DNA from: Halanaerobium hydrogeniformans
GTDB taxonomy: Bacteria; Bacillota; Halanaerobiia; Halanaerobiales; Halanaerobiaceae
Assembly: GCF_000166415.1 (NCBI RefSeq)
Contig: NC_014654.1
Coordinates: forward strand, 1,612,001-1,676,000
Length of the DNA stretch: 64,000 bases
Direction: 5' to 3'
Part shown: positions 49,838 to 59,982 of the stretch, piece by piece
Numbering within the stretch: the first letter of the stretch is position 1
Layout of the letters: each line of letters begins with the position of its first letter
Notes under the pieces: model-generated
Seen by the model: only the letters and a program-made list of their open reading frames with translations
The model's database searches: none
What the model was told of the DNA's origin: nothing
Translations under genes and position numbers: made by a program

Positions 49838-51421
49838 TTATCTGCCAAAAATCCTTCTTAGTAAGTTACGGCTCTCTTCTTCTTCAATTTCAGCTACTCC
49901 TACTTCTGGATCTAATTCAAAATCCAATAATCCAGCTGTAATTGTGGCTACATCTGTATTGTCAAGTCTACCTTCATAATTACTAGCTCCTGCACCATGA
50001 GCAGTAAGTTGGATAGCAGAACCGGTGTGAGATGAAGTATTCCAACCAATCTTAGCTCTTCTGGAAACAATATGAGCTAATGTAGACTGAGCTGGTGAAA
50101 TCCAGGGAGCCTGTGGCCAATGAGCAGCCATCTCTTCAGTCAGTGCATCATCATCATAAGGAACATCATAATCCTGACCGCCATCATAAACGCCACCTAC
50201 TCTTCCAGGACGACCAACATCTGCTTCATGACCATATTCTTCCTCAATAGCAACACCATGTTCCATCCAGTCCTGTTCTCTTGGTGTTAATTCATCTAAA
50301 CCGAACTTATCAGCTATATCTTGATACCATTGTTCTTCATCTTCAAAAGCAATTCCTTCTTCAATAGAAGCCTCTTGAGCGAATACAGGTTCAAAATCTA
50401 AATAATAACCATATTCCATACCTTCACAACTGTTTAAACCTAAACCTCCAGTTTCGTGATCTCCTGCAACTATAATTAAAGTATTGTCAGGATTTTCTTC
50501 ATAAAATTCTAATGCAACTCCAATCGCCTCATCAAAAGCAATTGTATCATAGATCATTCCACCTGGATCATTGTTGTGAGCTGCATGGTCAATACGTCCA
50601 CCCTCAATTACCATCATGAATTCTCCATATTCTTCTAAAGTATTAAGACTAATATCTGTCATTTCAGCTAGACTGGGTTCTTCTGCCGAGTCTCTATCAA
50701 TTTCATAACTCATATGAGTTGGATGAAATCCGGCTAATATTCTCTCTCTGCCTTCAGGGTCAAAATCTCTAAATTCATCTACATCTGCTGGACCCTCAAA
50801 AGTATTATAGCCAGCTTCTGCAAATTCTGCATACATATTTCTATCATCTGTTCGAGTTGAATCAGGATGATCTTCTGGATATAGATGTCTATATCCACCA
50901 CCAGCTATAACATCAACTTCTTTTTCTAAATAATGTTCAATAATCTCATTTTCCATCCCTCTATCAGGTACATGAGAAGCAAATGCTGCTGGAGTAGCGT
51001 GTGTAACTCTTGTAGTAGTAACTAAACCAGTACCCCAGTCATTTTCCCTGGCCTTATCCATTATGGTAGTTGTAGGTTCATGATCAGTAGTTACACCTAC
51101 ATAACCAAAGTTGGTCTTATGTCCTGAAGCTAAGGCAGTTGCAGTCTGAGCAGAACCAGGTACTACTTTATCTGCACCATAAGTAGTAGTAACTGCCATT
51201 TCATCTAATCGATGCATATTCAATTCATAATCAGGATCATCATATTTATCCTGTAAATAATATTCTGTCAAAGTCGCCTGAGCATTACCTAAACCATCAC
51301 CGATGAAAAAGAATACATGCTCTACTTCTTGCGCCTCAGTTTGAACAGGCATGAAAACCAAAGCTGCAATAAGAATAACCAATGTTGCTAAGCCTATTTT
51401 TAAAGTTCTTTTTAAAGACAT
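49838..51421 (-). CDS. Secreted alkaline phosphatase, copy 2
   Basis: A 527-residue PhoA-superfamily protein with a signal peptide ending 'VQTEAQE' and all metal and nucleophile motifs of copy 1 (GDGLGNAQ, VVPGSAQTAT, EGGRIDHAAHNND, AGDHETGGLGL, TAHGAGA). Substitutions relative to copy 1 are scattered and often increase acidity (for example 'VDEFRDFDPEGRERI' for 'VEKFRNFAPEGRERL'). Both copies look functional. A ribosome site with CCCC-rich complement (GGGGG) precedes the ATG. The gene is the first of the duplicated block. Confidence 0.9.
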   Translation of the reverse strand: MSLKRTLKIGLATLVILIAALVFMPVQTEAQEVEHVFFFIGDGLGNAQATLTEYYLQDKYDDPDYELNMHRLDEMAVTTTYGADKVVPGSAQTATALASGHKTNFGYVGVTTDHEPTTTIMDKARENDWGTGLVTTTRVTHATPAAFASHVPDRGMENEIIEHYLEKEVDVIAGGGYRHLYPEDHPDSTRTDDRNMYAEFAEAGYNTFEGPADVDEFRDFDPEGRERILAGFHPTHMSYEIDRDSAEEPSLAEMTDISLNTLEEYGEFMMVIEGGRIDHAAHNNDPGGMIYDTIAFDEAIGVALEFYEENPDNTLIIVAGDHETGGLGLNSCEGMEYGYYLDFEPVFAQEASIEEGIAFEDEEQWYQDIADKFGLDELTPREQDWMEHGVAIEEEYGHEADVGRPGRVGGVYDGGQDYDVPYDDDALTEEMAAHWPQAPWISPAQSTLAHIVSRRAKIGWNTSSHTGSAIQLTAHGAGASNYEGRLDNTDVATITAGLLDFELDPEVGVAEIEEEESRNLLRRIFGR

Positions 51422-51990
51422 CTAAATTTACCCCCTGTGTTTTATAAAATTTTAGTAAATCTTAATTCTTCATTAAATCTTTAAATGTCTTAAATTTAAA
51501 ACTTTTTTCCTTTTACCACCCCTCATTAAAAATATTTTTGTTTCTCAATTAATTCTGATTCTATTTTTAAATAAAAAGAATCAGAAAGATTTAACTCTTA
51601 ATACTACAAATATATTGCTAAACTAAACAATAAACTTTAAGTTATTTCTTAAAGTTATTTAAAAATACAAAAAAATAACACCACTTAAAATATATAAAAC
51701 CAGAATTATTCTTTCTTTTTATAATTTAAAAGATTAAATAATTATTAGTTTATATATATATCAAATAGTGTTAAAAAAATAAACTTATATTCCCTACAAT
51801 CCAAGAAACTAAAACCAATAGTATTTTGGCAACAATTATAGACAAAATATTTAATTTATTCACAATATTCTTGTTTATTATTATACTAACAAATCTTTCA
51901 CTCCTTTTCAAGGAAAAATCACGAATTTTTGAAATTAATTATCTGAAGTTTAAAGGTGCAATATCACCTCATATTTTTGAATTAAATCCC
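51422..51990. other. AT-rich spacer upstream of alkaline phosphatase copy 2
   Basis: No supported gene. The part to about 51780 resembles the upstream region of copy 1. A short plus-strand frame at 51826-52011 with a hydrophobic stretch exists but lacks a ribosome site and overlaps a gene fragment on the other strand, so it is not called. Confidence 0.45.
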
Positions 51991-52193
51991 TTAAACCATG
52001 CTCTGATATAATCTATCTGTATCTTCTTTACGACACAGCTCTGTACCAGGTGTCATCACAGCAGCAGAGCCTGCAGCTATACCATAAGCAAAAGCCATTT
52101 CACAGGAAAATTTTCTATATTGCTGTTGAGAGGCCCGCTCAAATATTATGAAGTTCTCACGGATAGAATCTTCAATCCCTATTTGATCAGCCC
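51991..52193 (-). pseudogene. Unidentified gene fragment
   Basis: The minus-strand frame reads '...IEDSIRENFIIFERASQQQY', 'RKFSCEMAFAYGIAAGSAAV' and ends shortly after 'TPGTELC'. It has protein-like composition and higher GC than its surroundings but no start codon, being closed by a stop upstream. It is probably the remaining C-terminal end of a gene cut by the IS256 insertion or by deletion. The family is not recognised. Confidence 0.35.
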
Positions 52194-52298
52194 TCCATTA
52201 ATTTGTGAATATCTCCAAAAATAAAATACAATTAAATATAACTTTCTTATTTTATAATTCTTTAATATCTTTAATTGTCCTGTATTTTTCTAACAGTA

Positions 52299-53199
52299 GT
52301 GTACAAATAAATTGTTTAAATAGATTTTAAATAAAAAAGAGGAATCCTTCTTTGAATGGTTGAAATATTTATTAGCGAAATAAAACCAAACCATAAGGAG
52401 GACTCCTCATGAATACTTAGGTAGAAAATCTGGCAATAGTCGTAATGGATCTTATCTTCGTGATTTCTTAACTCAACTTGGTAGTATTAAAGGCTTAAAT
52501 GTTCCTAGAGATAGAAATAGTGAATTTCAAACTGAACTATTTCAACCCTATAAACGCTATGATAACTGGCTTGAAGAAGCCATAATAAACATGTATGCTA
52601 ATGGCCTTTCCACCCGCTATGTGGCAGACTGGATAGAGCAAATGTACGGACAAAAGTACATTTGTACTTCTATCAGTAATCTAAGCAATGTTGTTCTTAA
52701 AGAGCTTAAACAGTGGAAAGAAAGACCGCTTGAAAAACGTTACAGTGTTATTTTCATTGATGGCATGAGCATAAAAGTCAGACGAGATACTGTTGCAAAT
52801 GAATCTGTGTATATTATCATTGGTATCAATGAAGACGGTTATCGAGAAATACTTGATTTCTATATCGGTGCTACTGAATCAGCAGCTTTACGGGAGGAAA
52901 TACTAAGTATTTTGAAGTTGGTATAAGGATAAAAATGAACTATTAGTATTTTATAAATATCCAGAAAGCATACATAAAGTTATATATACAACAAACTGGA
53001 TTGAAAGAGCCAATAAAGAAATCAGAAAAAGATTAAAGCCTATGAATAGTTTGCCTAATGTACAAGCAGCTGAAAAAATTCTATATTTAAAGATTATTGA
53101 GTATAACTCAAAATTGTCTGGTAGAAAAATGAGAGGATTCTTAGCTGCAAAAGATCAACATCATCAACTATTTAAAGAAAGATACTGATTTATTTACAC
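52299..53199 (+). mobile_element. IS256-family element, internally deleted
   Basis: Outer ends GTGTACAAATAAATTG (left) and GTGTAAATAAATCAG (read inward from the right) form imperfect inverted repeats. The single transposase gene inside lacks its N-terminal part and a central stretch, so the element cannot move by itself. Confidence 0.78.
52409..53188 (+). pseudogene. IS256 (Mutator-type) transposase, deleted
   Basis: After ATG the frame meets a stop within four codons. The true coding frame resumes at 52411 with 'EYLGRKSGNSRNGSYLRDFL', runs through 'VIFIDGMSIKVRRDTVANES' (first catalytic Asp in FIDGM), and ends at 52924. A second piece in another frame reads 'WYKDKNELLVFYKYPESIHK' to the C-terminus '...HHQLFKERY'. 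The segment with the second Asp and the Glu region is missing. Confidence 0.88.
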
Positions 53200-53305
53200 A
53201 AGATTCTTGACTTTATCTAAATTTCATCTCAAAATTAGATATGATAATATATATATGAAGTTTTAATCCTAAATCATCTTCTAAAAAATGAAGGAGTGAA
53301 AAATT

Positions 53306-54439
53306 ATGAATTCCCAATTAAAAAACGCTATAATTAATCATCAACAAGAAAAAGTTAAACAAATTCTCAAAGAATTAAAAAATGATCCAAGATTTTCTCT
53401 GGTATCACTAATTGACGATTTATTGCCTTTAATGTTGATGGAATCCAATCTGAGCTATGGATCTTTCCATTTTGTAAAAATGAGCCTTTTTTTAAAAGAA
53501 CTTTTGCAGAAGAAATATTTATCAAGAGAAGCTGAACTAGAAATTTCTAAGGTTGTAATTCTGGGATTATCTGAAAGACATTTTATTAATATAAAGGCAG
53601 ACAGCAGCGGCTACAAAGAAAAAGAGGTAAAGCAAAAAAGTTATGATAAACTAACAGAAGAAATAAATAATGGGAACAGTCATAATGCCTTCTATTATGC
53701 ACTAGGACTTTTAGAAAAACAACCCAAAGGCCTAAAAAAACACCTTCTTAATCTTGGTATGGAAAGAATTCCTGACAGTCTCGGGCACAGTGTAAGCTGT
53801 TTCTTCCCGGTTATGAGAGATATTGTTAACCATCATGATGATCTTGCAGCTACTGCTGTTTTAAGCTATATTATGTATCTCGCGCGCTACAACTATCAGG
53901 AGAAATATATTTCTAAGCAAGAGAAAACAGAAAAACCTTCCCTTGATGACCTGGAAGATTTAGGTTTAAAAGCAGTTTCAGGCAGTGGAATAGTTAACCT
54001 GCACCATATGATAACCTATTATACCTTTTTCATGCTGGAAGATAGCTCCTTTTATCAGCCGCTTCCTCCTTACAGTATCTTAAAAAATTACTTTGGCAAT
54101 AAAAACATTGATCAAAAACGCCTAAAACTTATTGAAATAAATAAAAAAGAAACTCAAATTGCAGAAAGTTACCAGGAATTTAAAAATAATTTCACTCTAT
54201 CAAATTATCAAGATGGCCTGTCTTTTCTCTTTTATAATTTAAATAATAATTTTAAAAATACTAATAGCTACCTTTATCAACTTTTTGCTGAATACTATAA
54301 CCCAAATTGGAATCCCCACTATTATACAGGCCTCTATTGTGCTTTAGGACTTTATAGATCCGCTAAAATAAATGACAAAAAAATTAAGAAAATGGCTGTT
54401 ATTCAAGCAATTGAATATTTTGTTAGTAATGTTCTTTAA
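53306..54439 (+). CDS. Hypothetical all-helical protein next to the CRISPR array
   Basis: A 377-residue protein not recognised. It is predicted by eye to be almost all alpha-helical and soluble, without signal peptide or membrane span. Notable patterns are two His-rich helices, 'RDIVNHHDDLAATAVLSYIMY' (near 172) and 'GSGIVNLHHMITYYTFFMLED' (near 232), plus 'DSLGHSV' and a C-terminal 'NPNWNPHYYTGLYCALGLYR'. Their arrangement is reminiscent of metal- or cofactor-binding helical oxygenase-like folds such as the questin oxidase family, but this is weak. A GGAG ribosome site precedes the ATG and a strong terminator follows. No sign ties it to Cas proteins other than position at the leader-distal end of the array. 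Confidence 0.75.
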   Translation: MNSQLKNAIINHQQEKVKQILKELKNDPRFSLVSLIDDLLPLMLMESNLSYGSFHFVKMSLFLKELLQKKYLSREAELEISKVVILGLSERHFINIKADSSGYKEKEVKQKSYDKLTEEINNGNSHNAFYYALGLLEKQPKGLKKHLLNLGMERIPDSLGHSVSCFFPVMRDIVNHHDDLAATAVLSYIMYLARYNYQEKYISKQEKTEKPSLDDLEDLGLKAVSGSGIVNLHHMITYYTFFMLEDSSFYQPLPPYSILKNYFGNKNIDQKRLKLIEINKKETQIAESYQEFKNNFTLSNYQDGLSFLFYNLNNNFKNTNSYLYQLFAEYYNPNWNPHYYTGLYCALGLYRSAKINDKKIKKMAVIQAIEYFVSNVL

Positions 54440-54460
54440 CTGCATAAGCTATATGAATTT

Positions 54461-54503
54461 CCCCCAAGTTTAGCCTGGTAGTGCAGGTTTCTTGGGGGTT
54501 TTT
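54461..54503 (+). terminator. Intrinsic terminator, copy 2 of the repeated terminator
   Basis: CCCCCAAG/CTTGGGGG stem with the inner CCTG-GTAGTG-CAGG hairpin and five T. It matches the terminator at 36328 with one substitution over about 45 bases, although the preceding genes are unrelated. Confidence 0.92.
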
Positions 54504-54591
54504 GTTGTTTTATATTCTGTATAAATTGCAGCTTGCTGCATTAAATTGCAAAATCATACTTTCACTGAATGAATAGTTTGATTTTCACGTG

Positions 54592-57500
54592 GTTTCAATC
54601 CTTATTTTAATGGATTAGTCATTGGAGCTTTCAATCTGTAAAGTATAATGTAACTAGGACTTAAGTTTCAATCCTTATTTTAATGGATTAGTCATTGGAG
54701 CCCTGGCCCGGCTCTACTATTTGCTCTAGTTTACGAAAGTTTCAATCCTTATTTTAATGGATTAGTCATTGGAGCCTAAAGATTTTAGCAGCTATGCAAA
54801 TACAGATTACAGTTTCAATCCTTATTTTAATGGATTAGTCATTGGAGCCCAAAATATCTTTTTGCGTTCTCGGCGTTTTTTTCGTTTCAATCCTTATTTT
54901 AATGGATTAGTCATTGGAGCCCTTGAGAGTTTTCGAATTGACTTATCTGGTCTTTAAGTTTCAATCCTTATTTTAATGGATTAGTCATTGGAGCTCATCA
55001 TCTTGATCCTGATCGTCCATCTCATCCAGATGTTTCAATCCTTATTTTAATGGATTAGTCATTGGAGCGAATAACGATGAAGAGCAGACTGATCTCGATC
55101 CGATGTTTCAATCCTTATTTTAATGGATTAGTCATTGGAGCAAGTTCTCCATTTACATCTGGGAAATATCCATTTTGTTTCAATCCTTATTTTAATGGAT
55201 TAGTCATTGGAGCTTTTTGTAGGATTTTATAATGCAATTGGGAAATTTCGGTTTCAATCCTTATTTTAATGGATTAGTCATTGGAGCCTATAACTTCTCG
55301 CTGGATAGTTCTACCTAATTCCTGTTTCAATCCTTATTTTAATGGATTAGTCATTGGAGCTGTTTTATAACACTTGTCAAAATATTTAAGTTATTTGTTT
55401 CAATCCTTATTTTAATGGATTAGTCATTGGAGCATGATGGACAATTAAAAAAAACTTTTGAATCCTTGTTTCAATCCTTATTTTAATGGATTAGTCATTG
55501 GAGCCCATTCGTAGTTGTTTTCTATGATAGGAGTATCACACGTTTCAATCCTTATTTTAATGGATTAGTCATTGGAGCTTATCCATAGACACATAGCCCT
55601 CATATGCACCAAGTTTCAATCCTTATTTTAATGGATTAGTCATTGGAGCAGGGTTTATATCGTGGCGAGAGCTACTCAGATATGTCGTTTCAATCCTTAT
55701 TTTAATGGATTAGTCATTGGAGCTAATATACAGACACCTTTTGCTATGTTAACAAAATAGTTTCAATCCTTATTTTAATGGATTAGTCATTGGAGCAAGC
55801 TAGATGTAGGCAGGGTTTTATACTTTAATGCATGTTTCAATCCTTATTTTAATGGATTAGTCATTGGAGCAATTAAGCAGTAAAGCATGGAATTCACTTT
55901 ATATGTGGTTTCAATCCTTATTTTAATGGATTAGTCATTGGAGCATTGCCATCTGTTATTCCTCCTATATATTCAATATTTGTTTCAATCCTTATTTTAA
56001 TGGATTAGTCATTGGAGCTTAGTTGAAAATTCTTATGCAGCTTCACCTATATGTTTCAATCCTTATTTTAATGGATTAGTCATTGGAGCAAGATGTTTTA
56101 ATTGAGAAAGGACAAATGCTAGAAAGTTTCAATCCTTATTTTAATGGATTAGTCATTGGAGCCTACTTGACCTTTTTTCATAACTTAACCACCTCCTGTT
56201 TCAATCCTTATTTTAATGGATTAGTCATTGGAGCTAACAAACATAAGAGGGATAAGGATAATTATGCTCCGTTTCAATCCTTATTTTAATGGATTAGTCA
56301 TTGGAGCAAGATAGCTGAAAGCCGAAAGCGTCTACGAGAACAGTTTCAATCCTTATTTTAATGGATTAGTCATTGGAGCTCGCAACAAAGTCAGCCCAAA
56401 CCACCAACAACCAAGTTTCAATCCTTATTTTAATGGATTAGTCATTGGAGCTACTAACCACTCATCGCCGCCATTAACCTGATTGAGTTTCAATCCTTAT
56501 TTTAATGGATTAGTCATTGGAGCTCATCAAGTGGTTTGGCTTGTTGTGTAGCAGCGAAGTTTCAATCCTTATTTTAATGGATTAGTCATTGGAGCTTTCT
56601 TTCATCTGGCATCATTTAATCTCCCTTCATGTTTCAATCCTTATTTTAATGGATTAGTCATTGGAGCAAGCCATGTGCTTATCCAGGATGCCCTAAATTA
56701 ATGTTTCAATCCTTATTTTAATGGATTAGTCATTGGAGCCTAAGATTGGATATTGATGACGAAGAAATGCTAATGTTTCAATCCTTATTTTAATGGATTA
56801 GTCATTGGAGCTACCTCCCAGTCTTCTGGAAGGCTCATTATATAAGCGTTTCAATCCTTATTTTAATGGATTAGTCATTGGAGCCAATGCAACAACTTCT
56901 CATCCATCTTATGTTGTGCGTTTCAATCCTTATTTTAATGGATTAGTCATTGGAGCATATTCCAAGAAATTAAGAGGATAACAGGAAAGGGGGTTTCAAT
57001 CCTTATTTTAATGGATTAGTCATTGGAGCTACTTTACCTACTTTGTTGTACTTTTTAAGCTCCTGGTTTCAATCCTTATTTTAATGGATTAGTCATTGGA
57101 GCAGTGAGCCTCTCCGTCTTCCCCGACCTTGATAGCTTGTTTCAATCCTTATTTTAATGGATTAGTCATTGGAGCAATGGTAGCTGCTTTTATTGATGAT
57201 AACAAGCCTGAGTTTCAATCCTTATTTTAATGGATTAGTCATTGGAGCCCTATCAGGTTCGCCTTGTTGATACCCTGGTTGCCAGTTTCAATCCTTATTT
57301 TAATGGATTAGTCATTGGAGCTCAGTTTCCCAAACTAACCTCGTTACTCCTCCAGCCAGTTTCAATCCTTATTTTAATGGATTAGTCATTGGAGCAATTA
57401 ATTATGAAAAAGAATGGTGTTATTTATTTAAGTTTCAATCCTTATTTTAATGGATTAGTCATTGGAGCTGATTCAGCATCGCCACGAAGCAATCCTTCAA

Positions 57501-58122
57501 CAAGTTTCAATCCTTATTTTAATGGATTAGTCATTGGAGCTAAGGTGGTGAAGGATTGATGAGATTTAAGTCTTTAAGTTTCAATCCTTATTTTAATGGA
57601 TTAGTCATTGGAGCTTTAATAATTCATTTTCAATTTTTCTTTTTAACTTGTTTCAATCCTTATTTTAATGGATTAGTCATTGGAGCAGAGTGCTAATAAC
57701 GGAGGAACTGTTGAGCTTACATGTTTCAATCCTTATTTTAATGGATTAGTCATTGGAGCCAAGCTCGTCCCTATTATCATCAAAACCACCTCTGAGTTTC
57801 AATCCTTATTTTAATGGATTAGTCATTGGAGCTAATAGGGAGTCTTGTGTAGTCAAATACTTTTGAAAGTTTCAATCCTTATTTTAATGGATTAGTCATT
57901 GGAGCAGCGAGCCGGCTAACTCATCTATTACTACAGGCAAGTTTCAATCCTTATTTTAATGGATTAGTCATTGGAGCCAGATATGATGGCCTGGGCTATA
58001 CTACACAGGATATGTTTCAATCCTTATTTTAATGGATTAGTCATTGGAGCCACGATTATAACTGCAGAGATCGCAATGGCAATCTGTTTCAATCCTTATT
58101 TTAATGGATTAGTCATTGGAGC
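54592..58122 (-). CRISPR. CRISPR array, 49 repeats of 37 bp, type I-B
   Basis: The repeat on the plus strand starts GTTTCAATCCTTATTTTAAT and ends GGATTAGTCATTGGAGC (37 bp). I counted 49 repeat starts from 54592 to 58086, giving 48 spacers of about 34-38 bp. All repeats look identical, including the outermost ones. Read on the minus strand each repeat ends in ATTGAAAC, the usual 8-base crRNA 5' handle of type I-B. The array is therefore transcribed leftward, away from cas6, and the newest spacers are next to 58122. Confidence 0.98.
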
Positions 58123-58380
58123 CCGTTACGACTTTAATTTATTGTTATGATAGGCATTAGAGCAATTACTTTAGAATTTTTAAAGCATATTTTTTCTGAA
58201 AAATATTAATAAAATGATTAAAATTTATGCAAATGCCGCAGTTTTGACCATCTTGACCAAAGTTTTATATATGAAATTATAAAGGTTCAAATTTTTTATG
58301 CTAAATAATTTTGGATCAGAATTAATTAAATTATAACTTTCTTAGCTTAATTTTATATAGTTTTTTCCTAAAAATCAAGT
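58123..58380 (-). promoter_or_regulatory. CRISPR leader
   Basis: A 258-base AT-rich region between cas6 and the array on the side expected for the leader. It contains a GGTCAAGATGGTCAA direct repeat (about 58246-58262) and TATAAT-like boxes (for example within TTTATAATTTC near 58275). No gene. Leader assignment rests on repeat orientation and cas gene direction. Confidence 0.75.
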
Positions 58381-59073
58381 TTAATCAAAAAGATTTTTTC
58401 GTCTGATTGTTCCAAATCCTCTACTTGTTGATTTTCCAAGACCAATTAATTCTGGTAAATAAATATTGCTATAAAAATGGCCTTTAAAACCAACCATTTC
58501 TTCATTTTTAAACTGAACAGAAATATCTTCTAATTTAGCTTCTAAAATTATTTTTTCTTCTATCCACCAATTTATTCCTTTGGCAAAGCTAAGAATATTA
58601 CCAATTATTAACCTCTTTAAAAACTTCATTTTTTTATCTGTTTTAGCATCAATATAATTTTGAATGTATTTTTTATAGTTCTTTTGACTTAAACCCAACC
58701 AGGGAGTTAAAAAAGTATATTTATAAGAAGGCATATCATAGTCAGTATTAACAAATAATTCTTCATTATCTACTTTTAACCTGCTAGCAGGCGAATGATA
58801 TATTTTATTATCAAGTCTCAATTTTTCTACTTCTAAAAAATTATTTATTATTTTTTCTGCACCATCCCCTAAACCAATTATTAAAGGCTTGTTATCAATT
58901 ATTTTATATTGAATTAATGGATATTGATATCTCAAACTGCCATCTTTTTTATGTTGATGAAATAAAATATCATCAAATTCATTGGCAAAAAATCCTCTTA
59001 ATTTATGTCCATATCTTACCGGCAGCTTATCTTCTAATTCATAATTTAATTTAGTTGTTTTAATTTCCAACAT
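58381..59073 (-). CDS. cas6: CRISPR pre-crRNA endonuclease Cas6 (Cas6b-like)
   Basis: Cas6 cuts the array transcript within each repeat to leave the 8-base handle. The 230-residue protein has the N-terminal pattern 'VRYGHKLRGFFANEFDDILFHQHKKDG', 'YRYPLIQYKII' of Cas6b-type ferredoxin folds, and the C-terminal glycine-rich loop 'GLGKSTSRGFGTI'. Candidate catalytic histidines are in YGHKLRG and LFHQHK. The ATG at 59073 follows GAGAGGGG; an upstream ATG at 59097 overlapping cas4 is less likely. It is the last cas gene, next to the leader, and not at the usual head of the operon. Confidence 0.85.
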   Translation of the reverse strand: MLEIKTTKLNYELEDKLPVRYGHKLRGFFANEFDDILFHQHKKDGSLRYQYPLIQYKIIDNKPLIIGLGDGAEKIINNFLEVEKLRLDNKIYHSPASRLKVDNEELFVNTDYDMPSYKYTFLTPWLGLSQKNYKKYIQNYIDAKTDKKMKFLKRLIIGNILSFAKGINWWIEEKIILEAKLEDISVQFKNEEMVGFKGHFYSNIYLPELIGLGKSTSRGFGTIRRKNLFD

Positions 59074-59084
59074 TATCCCCTCTC

Positions 59085-59675
59085 TTATTTTATACATATA
59101 TTTCTATATGTACAATCCCTACATCTGCTTTTATAATTGGTTCTTTTTGGGAAATAACCTTTTTTAATGATATCAATAATTTCATTGAAAATAGTCTGTA
59201 ATTCGGAATAAACATCTTCTCCTATATCAATTTCAATTAATTTGTTTTTGCTTCTGATATAAATAATAAACGCTTTATTAACTTGAATATTATAATTATC
59301 TCTGATCAGAAGAGAATACATTGCGGCCTGATACTTATGAGTTAAAAAAGTTCTTTTTTTGTATTTGGCAAATTTATAATCTAGAGAAGCTGCAGTTCCG
59401 TCATTTAAAAATAAAATTTCATCAACTATCCCATGAATATTATATTTTTCAGAATATAACTTTTCATTAATAATTTTCTTTTCTACACCAATCTTCTTTC
59501 TTAAATAGGATTTATTGATTTTACTTTTTTTCTGATGAGAACTTTTTCCTCGCTGAACTTTATATCTTCTACCTTCATGCTGAGATATTTTTAAATAAAG
59601 CATGTAATAGATAAAACGAGGGCAGTAAAGGTATTCCATTACTACTGATGGGGTTAAACTAATTTCTTTGCTCAT
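59085..59675 (-). CDS. cas4: CRISPR adaptation exonuclease Cas4
   Basis: Cas4 helps choose and trim new spacers. The 196-residue RecB-like nuclease has the N-terminal Cys of the iron-sulphur cluster in 'EYLYCPRFIYY', the nuclease motifs 'IHGIVDEILFL' and 'AASLDYKFAKYKK' (Asp and Lys), the 'YQAAMYSLLI' QhxxY-like motif, and the C-terminal cysteines in 'RCRDCTYRNICIK'. An AGGGGG site precedes the ATG. It follows cas2 by 16 bases; in most type I-B operons cas4 precedes cas1. Confidence 0.93.
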   Translation of the reverse strand: MSKEISLTPSVVMEYLYCPRFIYYMLYLKISQHEGRRYKVQRGKSSHQKKSKINKSYLRKKIGVEKKIINEKLYSEKYNIHGIVDEILFLNDGTAASLDYKFAKYKKRTFLTHKYQAAMYSLLIRDNYNIQVNKAFIIYIRSKNKLIEIDIGEDVYSELQTIFNEIIDIIKKGYFPKRTNYKSRCRDCTYRNICIK

Positions 59676-59691
59676 GATTAGCCCCCTTTAA

Positions 59692-59982
59692 TTAACCAAA
59701 TAAACTTTTTAATTCATCGTTTACCATTGCTTTGTTAAATGCCTGTCCGATTAATTCGATCTTTTTAAAATCCTCCTGACACATTGGAAAAATATAAACT
59801 GAATCTTCATCAAGATTAATCAAATCCTCAGAATAAACAATTAATTCATCTAATAAATTACTATCAATATTACCAGCAAAAACAGATTTTTGTACCCTAT
59901 ATAAACCCTGTTCTATTGCTTTGTCAGCAATTTTCTTGCGAGGTTTATCTTCAACGATATCATAAATACACCAGACAAGCAT
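59692..59982 (-). CDS. cas2: CRISPR adaptation protein Cas2
   Basis: A 96-residue ferredoxin-fold protein with the start 'MLVWCIYDIVEDKPRKKIAD', in which the usual catalytic Asp (YDI) is present, 'GLYRVQKSVFAGNID' and 'DSVYIFPMC'. Cas2 bridges two Cas1 dimers in the integrase. Its ATG overlaps the cas1 stop (TAATG), indicating coupled translation. Confidence 0.95.
   Translation of the reverse strand: MLVWCIYDIVEDKPRKKIADKAIEQGLYRVQKSVFAGNIDSNLLDELIVYSEDLINLDEDSVYIFPMCQEDFKKIELIGQAFNKAMVNDELKSLFG

Noticed and set aside
51826-52011. Hydrophobic 61-residue plus-strand frame
   Set aside because: No ribosome site, AT-rich composition, and overlap with a more protein-like fragment on the other strand.
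54769-56289. Short plus-strand open frames repeating 'FNPYFNGLVIGA'
   Set aside because: They are translations of the CRISPR repeats and spacers, not genes.
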